Shown in pieces: positions 6,564 to 14,595 of a stretch of 64,000 bases of DNA. This DNA comes from Anaerolineales bacterium UBA5797 (GTDB lineage Bacteria; Chloroflexota; Anaerolineae; Anaerolineales; Villigracilaceae): NCBI GenBank assembly GCA_002418205.1, contig DIDP01000027.1:3272-67271 (forward strand). Direction: 5' to 3'. Made by a program: the position numbers and the translations under genes. The notes beneath the pieces are model-generated. The model was not told the DNA's origin and did not search any database. It was given only the letters and a program-made list of their open reading frames with translations. Position 1 is the first letter of the stretch. Every line of letters starts with the position of its first letter.

Positions 6564-7676
6564 TTAACTTGCGGCAGGTAATTCCGCCGGCGTTTCGACC
6601 GCGGGCAGGGCTTTGATCTCACGATAGGTCAACGTCCAGACCGTGGAGGTGAAGACCGTCTGCCAGCTTCCCAGCAACAGCCAGGGCGAAAATGCGATGG
6701 TGAAGAACAGCGGCAGTACGAAGACGATGCCCAGCACCCATGCCAGCACATTGCTGAGGAACAGGTTGAAGATGCCCACCAGGAGCAGGGCGGGGATGGC
6801 AGAGACGAGGAGCGCGATGGCGGCGGTCAGGATCACCACTGGGATGGTGATGATGAACAGGATGATGGACGCGATCGCCCAGGCAATGCCCAGACCGACC
6901 ATCACAAGCCACATCAGGCCGACGCTCTTCCAATTCTCACGCACCAACGCCCAACCGCGGCTGAGGGATTCCTGCACGCCAAGGTCTTCGAGGGCGCTGA
7001 CACGCCAGAAGAAATGACGGAGTAATCGCAGGAAGATGCTCAGGATCGCGACCACGAAGATCAGCAGGAACACCAATCCGATCAGGGTGATGATGCTGAA
7101 TGCGTTGAAGGTCAGGTTGCCGTTTTCGACCGCAAAGAAGATACCGATGCCGGCGGAAAGCAGGATCAACGTCAGCAGGATCGCCGGAAGGTTGACGATC
7201 AGATTGATCAGGAACAGCCGCCACGAGGTGCGCGACCAGCCGATGCGGAAGCCCTCACGGACTGACATCTTCGTATCGCGGCTTTCATATTCATCCACCA
7301 TGCGGATGACCGCGGTCTCGGACACATAGCGCGCGATCGCCACGATGATGCCCAGTACGATCATCACCAGCGTGAAGGCGACGACGATCCAGATCAGGGC
7401 GGTCAGTTGCTCGCGCGGGAAATCCACATGCTGGGGGCCCTCATTAAAGAGCCGTTCCATTTCGCGGGTGAATTCCTCCATGCCGCGCCGGAAGTCTTCA
7501 GGGAGCGGCAATTGCCGGGTTTCATTGCTGTCGAACTGATACCTGGTCCCATTGTTGCCGCCTCCTCCGCCACCCGAACCGGCGGTGGCGATTGCCAGTA
7601 TCAAGCCAAATACCCACAGAGCACGATAGCTCCACAGGATGTGCCATGCACGTTTCAAGATTTTTACGGGATCCAT
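6564..7676 (-). CDS. Polytopic membrane protein, glycerophosphodiesterase-membrane-domain-like
   Basis: About 370 residues from ATG 7676 (MDPVKILKRAWHILWSYRALW) with AAGGAG 7 nt upstream; the longer open frame has no RBS. A first helix is followed by a low-complexity loop (SGGGGGGNN) and an extracellular segment, then roughly six to eight helices such as LIWIVVAFTLVMIVLGIIVA and the long hydrophobic run near residues 290-340. The layout resembles the DUF/GDPD membrane domain family of unknown role. It lies downstream of the sigma/anti-sigma pair on the same strand, but a 13-bp-arm hairpin separates them. Function unknown. Confidence 0.75.
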   Translation of the reverse strand: MDPVKILKRAWHILWSYRALWVFGLILAIATAGSGGGGGGNNGTRYQFDSNETRQLPLPEDFRRGMEEFTREMERLFNEGPQHVDFPREQLTALIWIVVAFTLVMIVLGIIVAIARYVSETAVIRMVDEYESRDTKMSVREGFRIGWSRTSWRLFLINLIVNLPAILLTLILLSAGIGIFFAVENGNLTFNAFSIITLIGLVFLLIFVVAILSIFLRLLRHFFWRVSALEDLGVQESLSRGWALVRENWKSVGLMWLVMVGLGIAWAIASIILFIITIPVVILTAAIALLVSAIPALLLVGIFNLFLSNVLAWVLGIVFVLPLFFTIAFSPWLLLGSWQTVFTSTVWTLTYREIKALPAVETPAELPAAS

Positions 7677-7696
7677 TGGTTTCTCCTTATTGACAT

Positions 7697-7752
7697 CGTT
7701 CCGAAGGTTTCTTTTGAACACGAACCGAAGACGCACGACAACCTTCGGAACG
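7697..7752. repeat. Perfect 13-bp inverted repeat with 30-nt loop
   Basis: CGTTCCGAAGGTT (7697-7709) and AACCTTCGGAACG (7740-7752) are exact reverse complements. On the minus strand the hairpin sits between the anti-sigma gene and the RBS of the membrane protein gene. It has no T-tract, so it may be an mRNA-stability element or binding site. Confidence 0.75.
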
Positions 7753-7793
7753 TTATGGTTGTCTTTCGCTTCTTTCCAGACCGTGAGCCTGCC

Positions 7794-8402
7794 TCAGCCT
7801 TCGAGGAGTTGGCCATGCCCCTGACGGGTTCGGCGTGCCCACCAGATCGCAATCCATGCCAGGTACAACAGAGCGATCGAGACCTGCCATGCGAATTGCG
7901 GCAATACGTTCCGTGAAAAACTCTCGGTAAATTCAGCCCAGTGCAGGCTGTTTCCTTGCAGGATGCCGAATTGTCCCAGCGCCGCGGTCCATCCGGCATT
8001 TTCCGCTGTGCCTGAAATCAACAAAGCCGTGCCATTATCCAGCAAACCGATATTGTTTGCCGCGGAGACCATGTCACTGACGAGGATGGCTGTGCTGATG
8101 AAGATCCACACCGCCAGCAGCCCAACCGGCACCATCCACCAGCCGACTTCGATGATCCTGTTCCGGGTCCGTTTGACCGGGCGATGCGGCAGACGCAGGT
8201 TGACCTGGGCGGCGAACCTTTCCGGCGAGATGGACTCCGCCGCCGGGACCTCCTGCAACAGCGCCGACAATCCCTGCAACGACTCCAATTCCGACTGGCA
8301 GGTTTCACATTCGGCGAGATGCTCCTCCACCTGATGGAGCCGCCTGCCGCTCAACTCGCCATCCAGATAGGCATTCAGCCATTCAGTGACATGGTCAGAC
8401 AT
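7794..8402 (-). CDS. Anti-sigma factor with zinc-finger (zf-HC2)
   Basis: 202 residues. The N-terminal HxxxCxxC motif (HLAECETCQSEL, residues ~28-39) is the ZAS zinc-binding signature of anti-sigma factors. Two membrane helices follow: VGWWMVPVGLLAVWIFISTAI near residue 95 and FAWQVSIALLYLAWIAIWW near the C-terminus. The ZAS domain holds the ECF sigma factor at the membrane until a signal releases it. The gene overlaps the sigma factor gene by 8 nt, the classic translational coupling of such pairs. The sensed signal is unknown. Confidence 0.9.
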   Translation of the reverse strand: MSDHVTEWLNAYLDGELSGRRLHQVEEHLAECETCQSELESLQGLSALLQEVPAAESISPERFAAQVNLRLPHRPVKRTRNRIIEVGWWMVPVGLLAVWIFISTAILVSDMVSAANNIGLLDNGTALLISGTAENAGWTAALGQFGILQGNSLHWAEFTESFSRNVLPQFAWQVSIALLYLAWIAIWWARRTRQGHGQLLEG

Positions 8403-8997
8403 GTTCAGCCTCCAGTAAGGACAATTGCGGTTGCAGTTTTTCTTTCAATAACTTGCGTGCATAATTCAAGCGTGACATGACCGTTCCGACCGGCACATCC
8501 AGGGTCGAGGAAATCTCCTGATACGAAAACCCTTCGTATTCTCTAAGCACAAGCACCGCCCGGCTTGCCTCCGGTAGGGCGAGGATCGCCTTTTGCACGA
8601 TGGTGATCCTTTCCTGTTGCGAAACAAGCGATTCGACTCCGGGCCTTCCATCGGGCAGATGCAGGTCATCGATATCGTCGGGCAGGATGCGCTTCTCCTT
8701 GCGGAGCATGTCCGTGGCAGCGTTGACAGCGATGCGGTACAGCCAGTTGCGCAGGGAAGTTTGCGGGCGGTATGAGGAAAGATTCTGCCAGGCTCGGATG
8801 AAGGTCTCCTGGGCGGCGTCCTCAGCCAGTTGCGCGTCCCCGCACATGCGATGGACAACGTTCAGCACGCCCTGTGCGTGTTCGCGGACCAGTTCACCGA
8901 ACGCGGACCGGTCGCCGTTTTGCGCACTTTTGACCAACTCTGTCTCATGGACCGTCTGAACCGTTGCCACCGTTGGGTTTTCCTTTTCTCCTGTCAT
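8395..8997 (-). CDS. ECF-family RNA polymerase sigma factor
   Basis: About 200 residues from ATG 8997 (MTGEKENPTVATV). Region 2: FGELVREHAQGVLNVVHRMCGD ... AEDAAQETFIRAWQNL; Arg-Asn-Trp-Leu-Tyr-Arg-Ile-Ala core promoter-melting segment; region 4: LPEASRAVLVLREYEGFSYQEI ... PVGTVMSRLNYARKLLKEKL. It directs RNA polymerase to a stress or envelope regulon. No clear ribosome binding site precedes the chosen start, and an upstream ATG at 9045 would overlap the terminator of the preceding gene. Confidence 0.93.
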   Translation of the reverse strand: MTGEKENPTVATVQTVHETELVKSAQNGDRSAFGELVREHAQGVLNVVHRMCGDAQLAEDAAQETFIRAWQNLSSYRPQTSLRNWLYRIAVNAATDMLRKEKRILPDDIDDLHLPDGRPGVESLVSQQERITIVQKAILALPEASRAVLVLREYEGFSYQEISSTLDVPVGTVMSRLNYARKLLKEKLQPQLSLLEAEHV

Positions 8998-9008
8998 TAT
9001 CTTAACGT

Positions 9009-9042
9009 AAAAGTCCCCGGTTTTATTCGGAAACCCGGGGAC
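9009..9042 (-). terminator. Intrinsic terminator after the channel gene
   Basis: On the minus strand GTCCCCGG pairs with CCGGGGAC over a 14-nt loop, followed by TTTT. It separates the channel gene from the sigma factor gene. Confidence 0.82.
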
Positions 9043-9064
9043 CAATTCGGGGAAATGTTGCCGC

Positions 9065-10993
9065 CTACTGTTCTTCCGCGATGACGATCACCTTATCTTC
9101 GGGCGTGAAGATCACTTCCTGCGATTTTCGCGGGTTGGGGTGCACGCCATAGGATTTGCGTGCATCCTTCGATTCGGAGAGGATGCGGTAGCCGATTGCC
9201 GTCTCACCGCGGCGGCGCGCTGCATCCACAACGGTGTAAAAGTTGACGGGCTTTCCCGTTTCCACGTAATCGTTGACCGGTTTGAGATAGATCTCCGATC
9301 CCTCGGGATCGAAGATATCCTCGAACACCTGAAACAGATCGGGGTTCTCGGAAAATTGCGCCAGCATCAAACTGACGAGGTGCTCGCTGACGATGAAATC
9401 GTCCACCTGGGTGACCTCGGCGAGTTCGCGGTTGCGGATGTCGAGCATCTCGCTGACGATGGAGAAGGGTGTTGGATCGTGTCCCGCCATGTCGCGCAGG
9501 TGCAGGAGCGTGACGAGGGTCTTCGCGTCGGCTTCCTGCGGTTCGAGCGTGCTGTACGCCAGCACTATGACGTGGTTGTATTCGTCCACTTTTAGTTGAT
9601 CGAGCAGGGCGCGGTCGGCGGTCTCGCCTTCCTTGACGACCAGCTTTTGATTTTTGAGTTTGATGCCCTGCACCTTGAGTTGTTTTTCGATCCCGTAAAT
9701 ATCCGCCACGATGGTCAACAGCGATCCCCTGGGCACGTAGTTATCCAGTTCGCGCACGATGATCGAACCGCTCCGGTTCCAGCCAAGGATGAGACATTTT
9801 TCCGGGCGGGGTTTTTGCGGGTTCCTGCTCGAGCGGATGACCTGTTCATTGATCGGGATCAAGCCCGGGCGTGGGTTGAGCGAGGTCGCGTACATTGAGA
9901 GTTGAACCGTGTCGTCGTCTTCGGAGAGGGCAATGATCTTGTCGTCGCTTTCGATGAGCGAATCCATCGGCGGGCTGAAAAGGATCGTCCCATCCGCTTT
10001 GCGAAGTCCCAGCACACATGAATCCTCATACATCAGCAACGACTCGCCGAAAGTGCGCCCCACAAGTTCAGGCTCGTATTTGAAGTAGATCTCGTCGCCG
10101 CTGAAGTTCATCAGTTCGGTGTACACCACTGAAAGCCCGGATTGCCGTGAGGTCTGCGCCACGACGCGCGCGATGATCTCTTCGGTGAACACGATCTGGA
10201 CGTTGTCCCTTTCCCCGATCATTCTGAGGATGGGAAGATTCTCCGGTCTGCGGATCTGTGCCACGATGTGGTACTGTTTCTCATGGCGTTTCGGGTTGTT
10301 GGTGATCGCCAGCACGGTCTTGATGACATCGGTATCGGGGTCGCTGTTCTCGGGCGGCAGGACGATGATGGATTTCGAGGTATGCGGGCTTGCGATCTCG
10401 AGGTCGTTCGGGTCGATGGGATCCCCGCTCCGGCAGATGATGCGCGTCTTTCCGCGGACCCTGATCCTGTCCCGGATCTCATCCTCCATCTCCACCTTGT
10501 CCCTGTCTGCCAGGACCACAATGCGCGCCTTGGGCTGATTCTCGTTGGCGGTCATCAACTCGTCGAGGATCGTGAAGATCTGCGCCGACCAGCCGAGCAC
10601 GACCGTGTGGTTCGATTCGAGCACGCGCGAGCGTCCCTTGCGCAGGCGTTCCATCTGGTTTTGGATGGCGTTGTTCAATACACCGATCAACGCGCTGACG
10701 ATGAAAATTCCGCCAAGCGTTACGAACAGCATCACAAAGCGGAACTCGGATCCCGTATCCTGTCCCATCGTGCCGGGGTCGAGCGTGCGCATCAGGCTTT
10801 CCCAGGCGGCTTCGCCGAAGGGCAGCGGCGTGGGGTCCTGCGCCTGCCTGAACTTGAAGATGGAAATGATCAGCCCGGAAATGGTCACAATGGCGAGCGA
10901 CAACACGAACAACATGCCGATCATGGCGGGCGTGCCGCGCGACATCAGATTGTCGAAATGATAGCGGATTCGTTGACGGATGGTAGGCTTCAT
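9065..10993 (-). CDS. CASTOR/POLLUX-type ion channel protein with tandem RCK/TrkA domains
   Basis: About 642 residues from ATG 10993 (MKPTIRQRIRYHFDNLMSRG), AGGGAGA upstream. Two membrane helices, near residues 25-45 and 85-110, flank a pore-like loop with WESLMRTLDPGTMG. The soluble part holds Rossmann-like RCK domains: SNHTVVLGWSAQIFTILDEL, where plant homologues bind cations, and a second CLILGWNRSGSIIVRELD. The family is known from plant nuclear channels CASTOR/POLLUX; bacterial members are presumed K+ or Ca2+-gated cation channels. A single gene in the plasma membrane with its own consensus promoter (11018-11046). Confidence 0.88.
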   Translation of the reverse strand: MKPTIRQRIRYHFDNLMSRGTPAMIGMLFVLSLAIVTISGLIISIFKFRQAQDPTPLPFGEAAWESLMRTLDPGTMGQDTGSEFRFVMLFVTLGGIFIVSALIGVLNNAIQNQMERLRKGRSRVLESNHTVVLGWSAQIFTILDELMTANENQPKARIVVLADRDKVEMEDEIRDRIRVRGKTRIICRSGDPIDPNDLEIASPHTSKSIIVLPPENSDPDTDVIKTVLAITNNPKRHEKQYHIVAQIRRPENLPILRMIGERDNVQIVFTEEIIARVVAQTSRQSGLSVVYTELMNFSGDEIYFKYEPELVGRTFGESLLMYEDSCVLGLRKADGTILFSPPMDSLIESDDKIIALSEDDDTVQLSMYATSLNPRPGLIPINEQVIRSSRNPQKPRPEKCLILGWNRSGSIIVRELDNYVPRGSLLTIVADIYGIEKQLKVQGIKLKNQKLVVKEGETADRALLDQLKVDEYNHVIVLAYSTLEPQEADAKTLVTLLHLRDMAGHDPTPFSIVSEMLDIRNRELAEVTQVDDFIVSEHLVSLMLAQFSENPDLFQVFEDIFDPEGSEIYLKPVNDYVETGKPVNFYTVVDAARRRGETAIGYRILSESKDARKSYGVHPNPRKSQEVIFTPEDKVIVIAEEQ

Positions 10994-11017
10994 GTGGTCT
11001 CCCTTGTCGTTGGGTCG

Positions 11018-11046
11018 ATTATAGATTTTTTTCTCCATCCTGCCAA
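11018..11046 (-). promoter_or_regulatory. Promoter of the channel gene
   Basis: Minus strand TTGGCA (11046-11041), exactly 17 nt, TATAAT (11023-11018), about 25 nt before the start codon. Confidence 0.85.
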
Positions 11047-11052
11047 CCGCGA

Positions 11053-11080
11053 TTGACTTGAAATGGATTTTGCCTATACT
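11053..11080 (+). promoter_or_regulatory. Promoter of the UPF0173 hydrolase gene
   Basis: TTGACT (11053-11058), 16 nt, TATACT (11075-11080), followed by AAAGGAGG before ATG 11119. It is divergent from and only 6 bp away from the channel promoter, so one bound protein could affect both. Confidence 0.85.
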
Positions 11081-11118
11081 TGAGTTAACGAAAGTTTTTT
11101 CCATAAAAGGAGGCTTTC

Positions 11119-11805
11119 ATGACGAACAGGCTCACCTGGTATGGACATGCCACCCTCGGGCTTGAAACGGGCGGATACAAACTCATCGTCGATCCCTACT
11201 TCAGCGGGAATCCCGCCGCCTCCACCTCCCCCGAGGCTGTCGAAGCGGACTACATCCTCATCAGCCACGGACACGGCGACCACGTGGGCGACGGTGTTGC
11301 CATCGCCAAACGGACCGGCGCAACCGTCATCAGCAACGACGAGATCGCCAACTGGTTCGCCAGGCAGGGCGTTAAAAAGACACACGGACAACACCTCGGC
11401 GGCGGATACAAACATCCCTTCGGTTATCTCAAACTGACCTTTGCCATCCACGGTTCGGCACTGCCCGATGGCTCGAACGGCGGCAACCCTGCCGGTTTCC
11501 TGTTGACAACGAACGATGGCAGGAAAATCTACATGGCGCAGGATACCGGTCTGTTCGGGGATATGAAATTGATCGGTGAAGAGGGATTGGATCTGGCGGT
11601 CATCCCCATCGGCGATAATTACACGATGGGACCCGATGATGCCCTGCGGGCGGTTAAGTTCCTGCAACCCAAAGTTGTCATCCCGATTCACTATAACACC
11701 TTCCCACTGCTTGCACAGGACGAGAACTCCTGGGCTTCACGCGTGGAGAAGGAAACAAAAACCAGGGTTGTCATCTTGAAACCGGGGGAAAGTTATTCGT
11801 TGTAG
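11119..11805 (+). CDS. UPF0173-family metallo-beta-lactamase-fold hydrolase
   Basis: 228 residues, the usual UPF0173 length, with AAAGGAGG six nt before ATG. The MBL signature is ISHGHGDHVGDG (HxHxDH), followed by metal ligands in HGSA, AQDTG (the bridging Asp) and VVIPIHYNTFP (the final His). It starts MTNRLTWYGHATLGLETGG, typical of UPF0173. It is a cytosolic metal-dependent hydrolase of unknown physiological substrate. Confidence 0.93.
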   Translation: MTNRLTWYGHATLGLETGGYKLIVDPYFSGNPAASTSPEAVEADYILISHGHGDHVGDGVAIAKRTGATVISNDEIANWFARQGVKKTHGQHLGGGYKHPFGYLKLTFAIHGSALPDGSNGGNPAGFLLTTNDGRKIYMAQDTGLFGDMKLIGEEGLDLAVIPIGDNYTMGPDDALRAVKFLQPKVVIPIHYNTFPLLAQDENSWASRVEKETKTRVVILKPGESYSL

Positions 11806-11823
11806 TACGATGACGATCGAAAA

Positions 11824-11850
11824 CAGACCGGAGCAAACGCTCCGGCCTGT
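11824..11850. terminator. Bidirectional terminator
   Basis: CAGACCGGAGC and GCTCCGGCCTG form a long stem over AAAC between convergent genes. Confidence 0.78.
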
Positions 11851-12182
11851 CATTTTCCAAAGTACATATTCGCGAGCAGTCCCAAAAAGAAGACAAACAG
11901 ACTCGCGACGATGACGCCGGCGCCCCAGCCAAGGACCGGCGCGAAGCGCAAAAGCTCCACCCCTGCATCCTTCAGGACGGTTGAGACGCCCCATATCAAC
12001 GCCGCAGAGACACCGATATTTTGCAGACTGAGCTCGAACCTGTTCATCTTTGCTAGATGGACCACCATGAACACTTCCAGACCCGTCAACAACAGGGACG
12101 TTCCCGGGATGGGGCTTGTCAGCGCGGCGATCAGTCCCGCGGTCACAGCGTAGAGCAGGATTAATTTGATGTTCGATTTCAT
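11850..12182 (-). CDS. Small membrane protein, 110 aa
   Basis: Nearly all hydrophobic: helices at about 8-38 (LILLYAVTAGLIAAL...LLTGLEVFMVVHLAKM), 52-68 and 80-107. The segment IPGTSLLLTGLEVFMVVHLAKM resembles the DUF697/YcjF membrane core, but the GTPase-linked parts are missing. Function unknown. The -10 box TATAAT ends 8 nt before the ATG and there is no ribosome binding site, so a leaderless mRNA is likely. Confidence 0.7.
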   Translation of the reverse strand: MKSNIKLILLYAVTAGLIAALTSPIPGTSLLLTGLEVFMVVHLAKMNRFELSLQNIGVSAALIWGVSTVLKDAGVELLRFAPVLGWGAGVIVASLFVFFLGLLANMYFGK

Positions 12183-12190
12183 GCCGCTGG

Positions 12191-12196
12191 ATTATA
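12191..12196 (-). promoter_or_regulatory. -10 box of a probable leaderless transcript
   Basis: TATAAT within GTTTTGCTATAATCC on the minus strand, 8 nt before the ATG at 12182. The identical 15-mer precedes the gene starting at 32981. Confidence 0.65.
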
Positions 12197-12231
12197 GCAA
12201 AACGGATCCAGGCTGTTTTCTGTGTGCGATG

Positions 12232-12672
12232 TTAGTTCAGGGTCTGCATGACGAACAACGCGACCGCGGAGAGCACGATGACCACGAACAGCGTCAGTGC
12301 CAGCCGGCGCAGGTCGTTTTCGGGTTCGATGGCGGGATGCGTTGGCGGCGCGAGCGGTTTGGATTTGCGATAGACGCTTTCATCCGACGGCAGGTCCCTC
12401 ATATGCGCCGGGGCGGACTGGCGGTAGATGTCCTCCGTTTTGGGCAATTCGCTCAGAGGGCGCGACGAAGCGGATTTTTCCTCCACGTTTCCCAGTGCCC
12501 GTTCGTAGATCTCGCGGATCTCATCCGACATTTCGACAAAGTCAGTAAGCGGCTTTGCGGCATTGGTTTCGGCGGGTCGTTTGCGTTTCTCGATCTGGTA
12601 TGCTTCGCGGATGTCGTTCGGCATTTCGAAGACACTGTTGTATGTTTTTCCCCTGAATACGATCCTGGACAT
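12232..12672 (-). CDS. Tail-anchored hypothetical protein, 146 aa
   Basis: ATG 12672 is preceded by GGAGGTGA. The protein is polar for ~115 residues and contains two similar motifs, NSVFEMPNDIREAYQ and TDFVEMSDEIREIYERAL, then one C-terminal helix (LALTLFVVIVLSAVALFVM). The doubled MPNDIREAY/MSDEIREIY motif points to an internal duplication, perhaps a peptide-binding or localisation module. I do not recognise the family. The preceding kinase gene is on the same strand with 74 nt between. Confidence 0.7.
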   Translation of the reverse strand: MSRIVFRGKTYNSVFEMPNDIREAYQIEKRKRPAETNAAKPLTDFVEMSDEIREIYERALGNVEEKSASSRPLSELPKTEDIYRQSAPAHMRDLPSDESVYRKSKPLAPPTHPAIEPENDLRRLALTLFVVIVLSAVALFVMQTLN

Positions 12673-12746
12673 GATTCACCTCCAGGATACTTATACCAAA
12701 TTACCCGCTCCTGTCAAACTGGCATGGCGTTGTGGAGGTGGATTCG

Positions 12747-14480
12747 TTATTTCATTGAACGCAGCAGGAAATCGTCAAAGCTCACATCCGCGGAACTGAC
12801 GTTCTCCCCGCTCCACACGATGAGACCGGATGAGCCGCTTGTGTAGTAATCGTCCGAGGCGGAGTCGATCAATACCCCGTCCACGTAAAGGGACAAGGTC
12901 CCGTTGCCGCACTCCAGCGCGATGCGGTAGGATGAATTGTTGTTTTCTATCATATCCGAAGAGCCCCACTGGTCATCGTTGGTGAGGAAGACATCGGTCT
13001 CTCCCTCCTCGGCTCTGGCAATCGCATACTCTCCACCCGGGGTCACCACTGCATAATAATAGGATGAGGTCGATTCCTGTTGATAGCAGATGATGCCGAA
13101 CGCGGTGGTTGCTTCGCCGTCGTTGTTATAGGCGGTGACTTCCGCATGGACGTTCTCATAGGAATCACTGTCCGGTGTGCTCCATACCAGCCAGTTCTTT
13201 TCGAAGACCTTCATCCGCAGTCTTTCACCCTCATAGGCGATGGAGGCGGTCGATTCATCGAGCAGGCCCCAGATGCTGTCATCGGAGAAGTCGTCATCGA
13301 GGAGGGTTTTACCGGTGACGGGGGCGATGGTCTGTGTGGGCATTGGGGTGTTCGTGGGAGGCGGAGCCTCGGTTCGGGTTGGCGCGGAGGTGGCAGTGGG
13401 GGAGGCGTTCGATGAGCCTCCCAGGTTGAAGATGAGCATGGCGGTCCCTGCCAGCCCAAGGATGGCGCACGCGGCAACGAGACATCCCACCGCCCAGCCA
13501 GCCCAGCCTCGGGATTTGGTCTCGGCTTTCGGCGTGGATACACTTTGACGGATATCCGGATCAGGCGTCCCGTGGGCGGGAACCGCAGGCGTCTTTGCGG
13601 AGGCATACTGCACGGCGACCGTCTCGGGCGCGCGTCCGGTCGATCTTGAATCGTCGTATGCCTGCTTCCAGGCGGAAAGGAATTCGGAGACGGAGGTATA
13701 ACGGTCGTTGGGGTTTTTGGCGAGTGCCTTGAGGACGACCCGTTCGATGGCTTCGGGCACATCGGGCTTGACGGTGGACGGCGGCGGCAGAGGATCGCTG
13801 ACGTGTTTGAGGATGACCGCCAGCGGCGTCTCCGCCACATACGGGACGCGCCCCGTGACCATTTCATAAAGGATGATGCCAAGCGAATAAATATCGGAGC
13901 GCTGGTCCACCGCGGTTGCCTGCGCCTGTTCGGGGCTGATGTAGGCGGGTGTGCCCATGATGGCGTCGGTTTGGGTGAGGCGCGGTGAGGCGCTTTCGAG
14001 CAGTTTTGCAATGCCAAAATCGGTGAGGAAAAGATTGCCCTGTGAATCGATGAGGGCGTTCGACGGCTTGAGGTCGCGATGGACGATGCCAAAGCTGTGG
14101 GCATAGCTCAACGCCTCCGCGAGCTGTGTGAAGAGGCGGTCGATCTCATCGAGCGGGAGCGGACGTCCTGATTCCATTCTTTCGCGCAGCGTACCCGCGT
14201 CGAGATAGCGCATGACGAGATAGGTGACGCCTTCGCTTTCGCCGTAATCGAAGACCGGCAGGATGTGAGGATGTTCGAGTTTGGCGATGATGCGCGCCTC
14301 CTGCTGGAAGCGTTGGGTGAATTCGGCGCTCTCCGCCAGTTGACCCGGCAGGACCTTGATCGCCACGTTCCTGTCCATGGACGCCTGATATGCCTTGTAG
14401 ACGGTTGCCATGCCCCCTTCGCCGATCTGACCGATGATGCGGTATGGTCCGAGCATTTGCCCGGGTTGAAGTTTGTCCAT
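12747..14480 (-). CDS. Membrane Ser/Thr protein kinase with extracellular LamG/DUF1080-like domain
   Basis: 577 residues; GAGGAGAG before ATG. Hanks-type kinase at 1-270: GQIGEGGMATVYKAY glycine loop, VAIKVL with the ATP Lys, IVHRDLKPSN catalytic loop, TDFGIAKL and GTPAYISPEQA activation segment. After a linker, one helix (VGCLVAACAILGLAGTAMLIF, ~335-357), a Pro/Thr-rich stalk, and an extracellular ~190-residue beta domain (LLDDDFSDDSIWG ... WSGENV) of the concanavalin/LamG or 3-keto-disaccharide hydrolase type, likely glycan-binding. This suggests a receptor kinase sensing wall or external sugar. Targets are unknown. Confidence 0.92.
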   Translation of the reverse strand: MDKLQPGQMLGPYRIIGQIGEGGMATVYKAYQASMDRNVAIKVLPGQLAESAEFTQRFQQEARIIAKLEHPHILPVFDYGESEGVTYLVMRYLDAGTLRERMESGRPLPLDEIDRLFTQLAEALSYAHSFGIVHRDLKPSNALIDSQGNLFLTDFGIAKLLESASPRLTQTDAIMGTPAYISPEQAQATAVDQRSDIYSLGIILYEMVTGRVPYVAETPLAVILKHVSDPLPPPSTVKPDVPEAIERVVLKALAKNPNDRYTSVSEFLSAWKQAYDDSRSTGRAPETVAVQYASAKTPAVPAHGTPDPDIRQSVSTPKAETKSRGWAGWAVGCLVAACAILGLAGTAMLIFNLGGSSNASPTATSAPTRTEAPPPTNTPMPTQTIAPVTGKTLLDDDFSDDSIWGLLDESTASIAYEGERLRMKVFEKNWLVWSTPDSDSYENVHAEVTAYNNDGEATTAFGIICYQQESTSSYYYAVVTPGGEYAIARAEEGETDVFLTNDDQWGSSDMIENNNSSYRIALECGNGTLSLYVDGVLIDSASDDYYTSGSSGLIVWSGENVSSADVSFDDFLLRSMK

Positions 14481-14595
14481 GTCACGCTCTCCTCAAGGTT
14501 GACTGGCCTGCTGGCGATATTCTAACATTTGATTATCGGTTTGCGAAATTTCCCGCCTCATTGACATGGTTTTCTAATGCCTCGAATCCGGCAAA

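Noticed and set aside
10268..11056. 262-codon plus-strand ORF opposite the channel gene
   Set aside because: Antisense shadow with no recognisable domain; it also overlaps the channel promoter.
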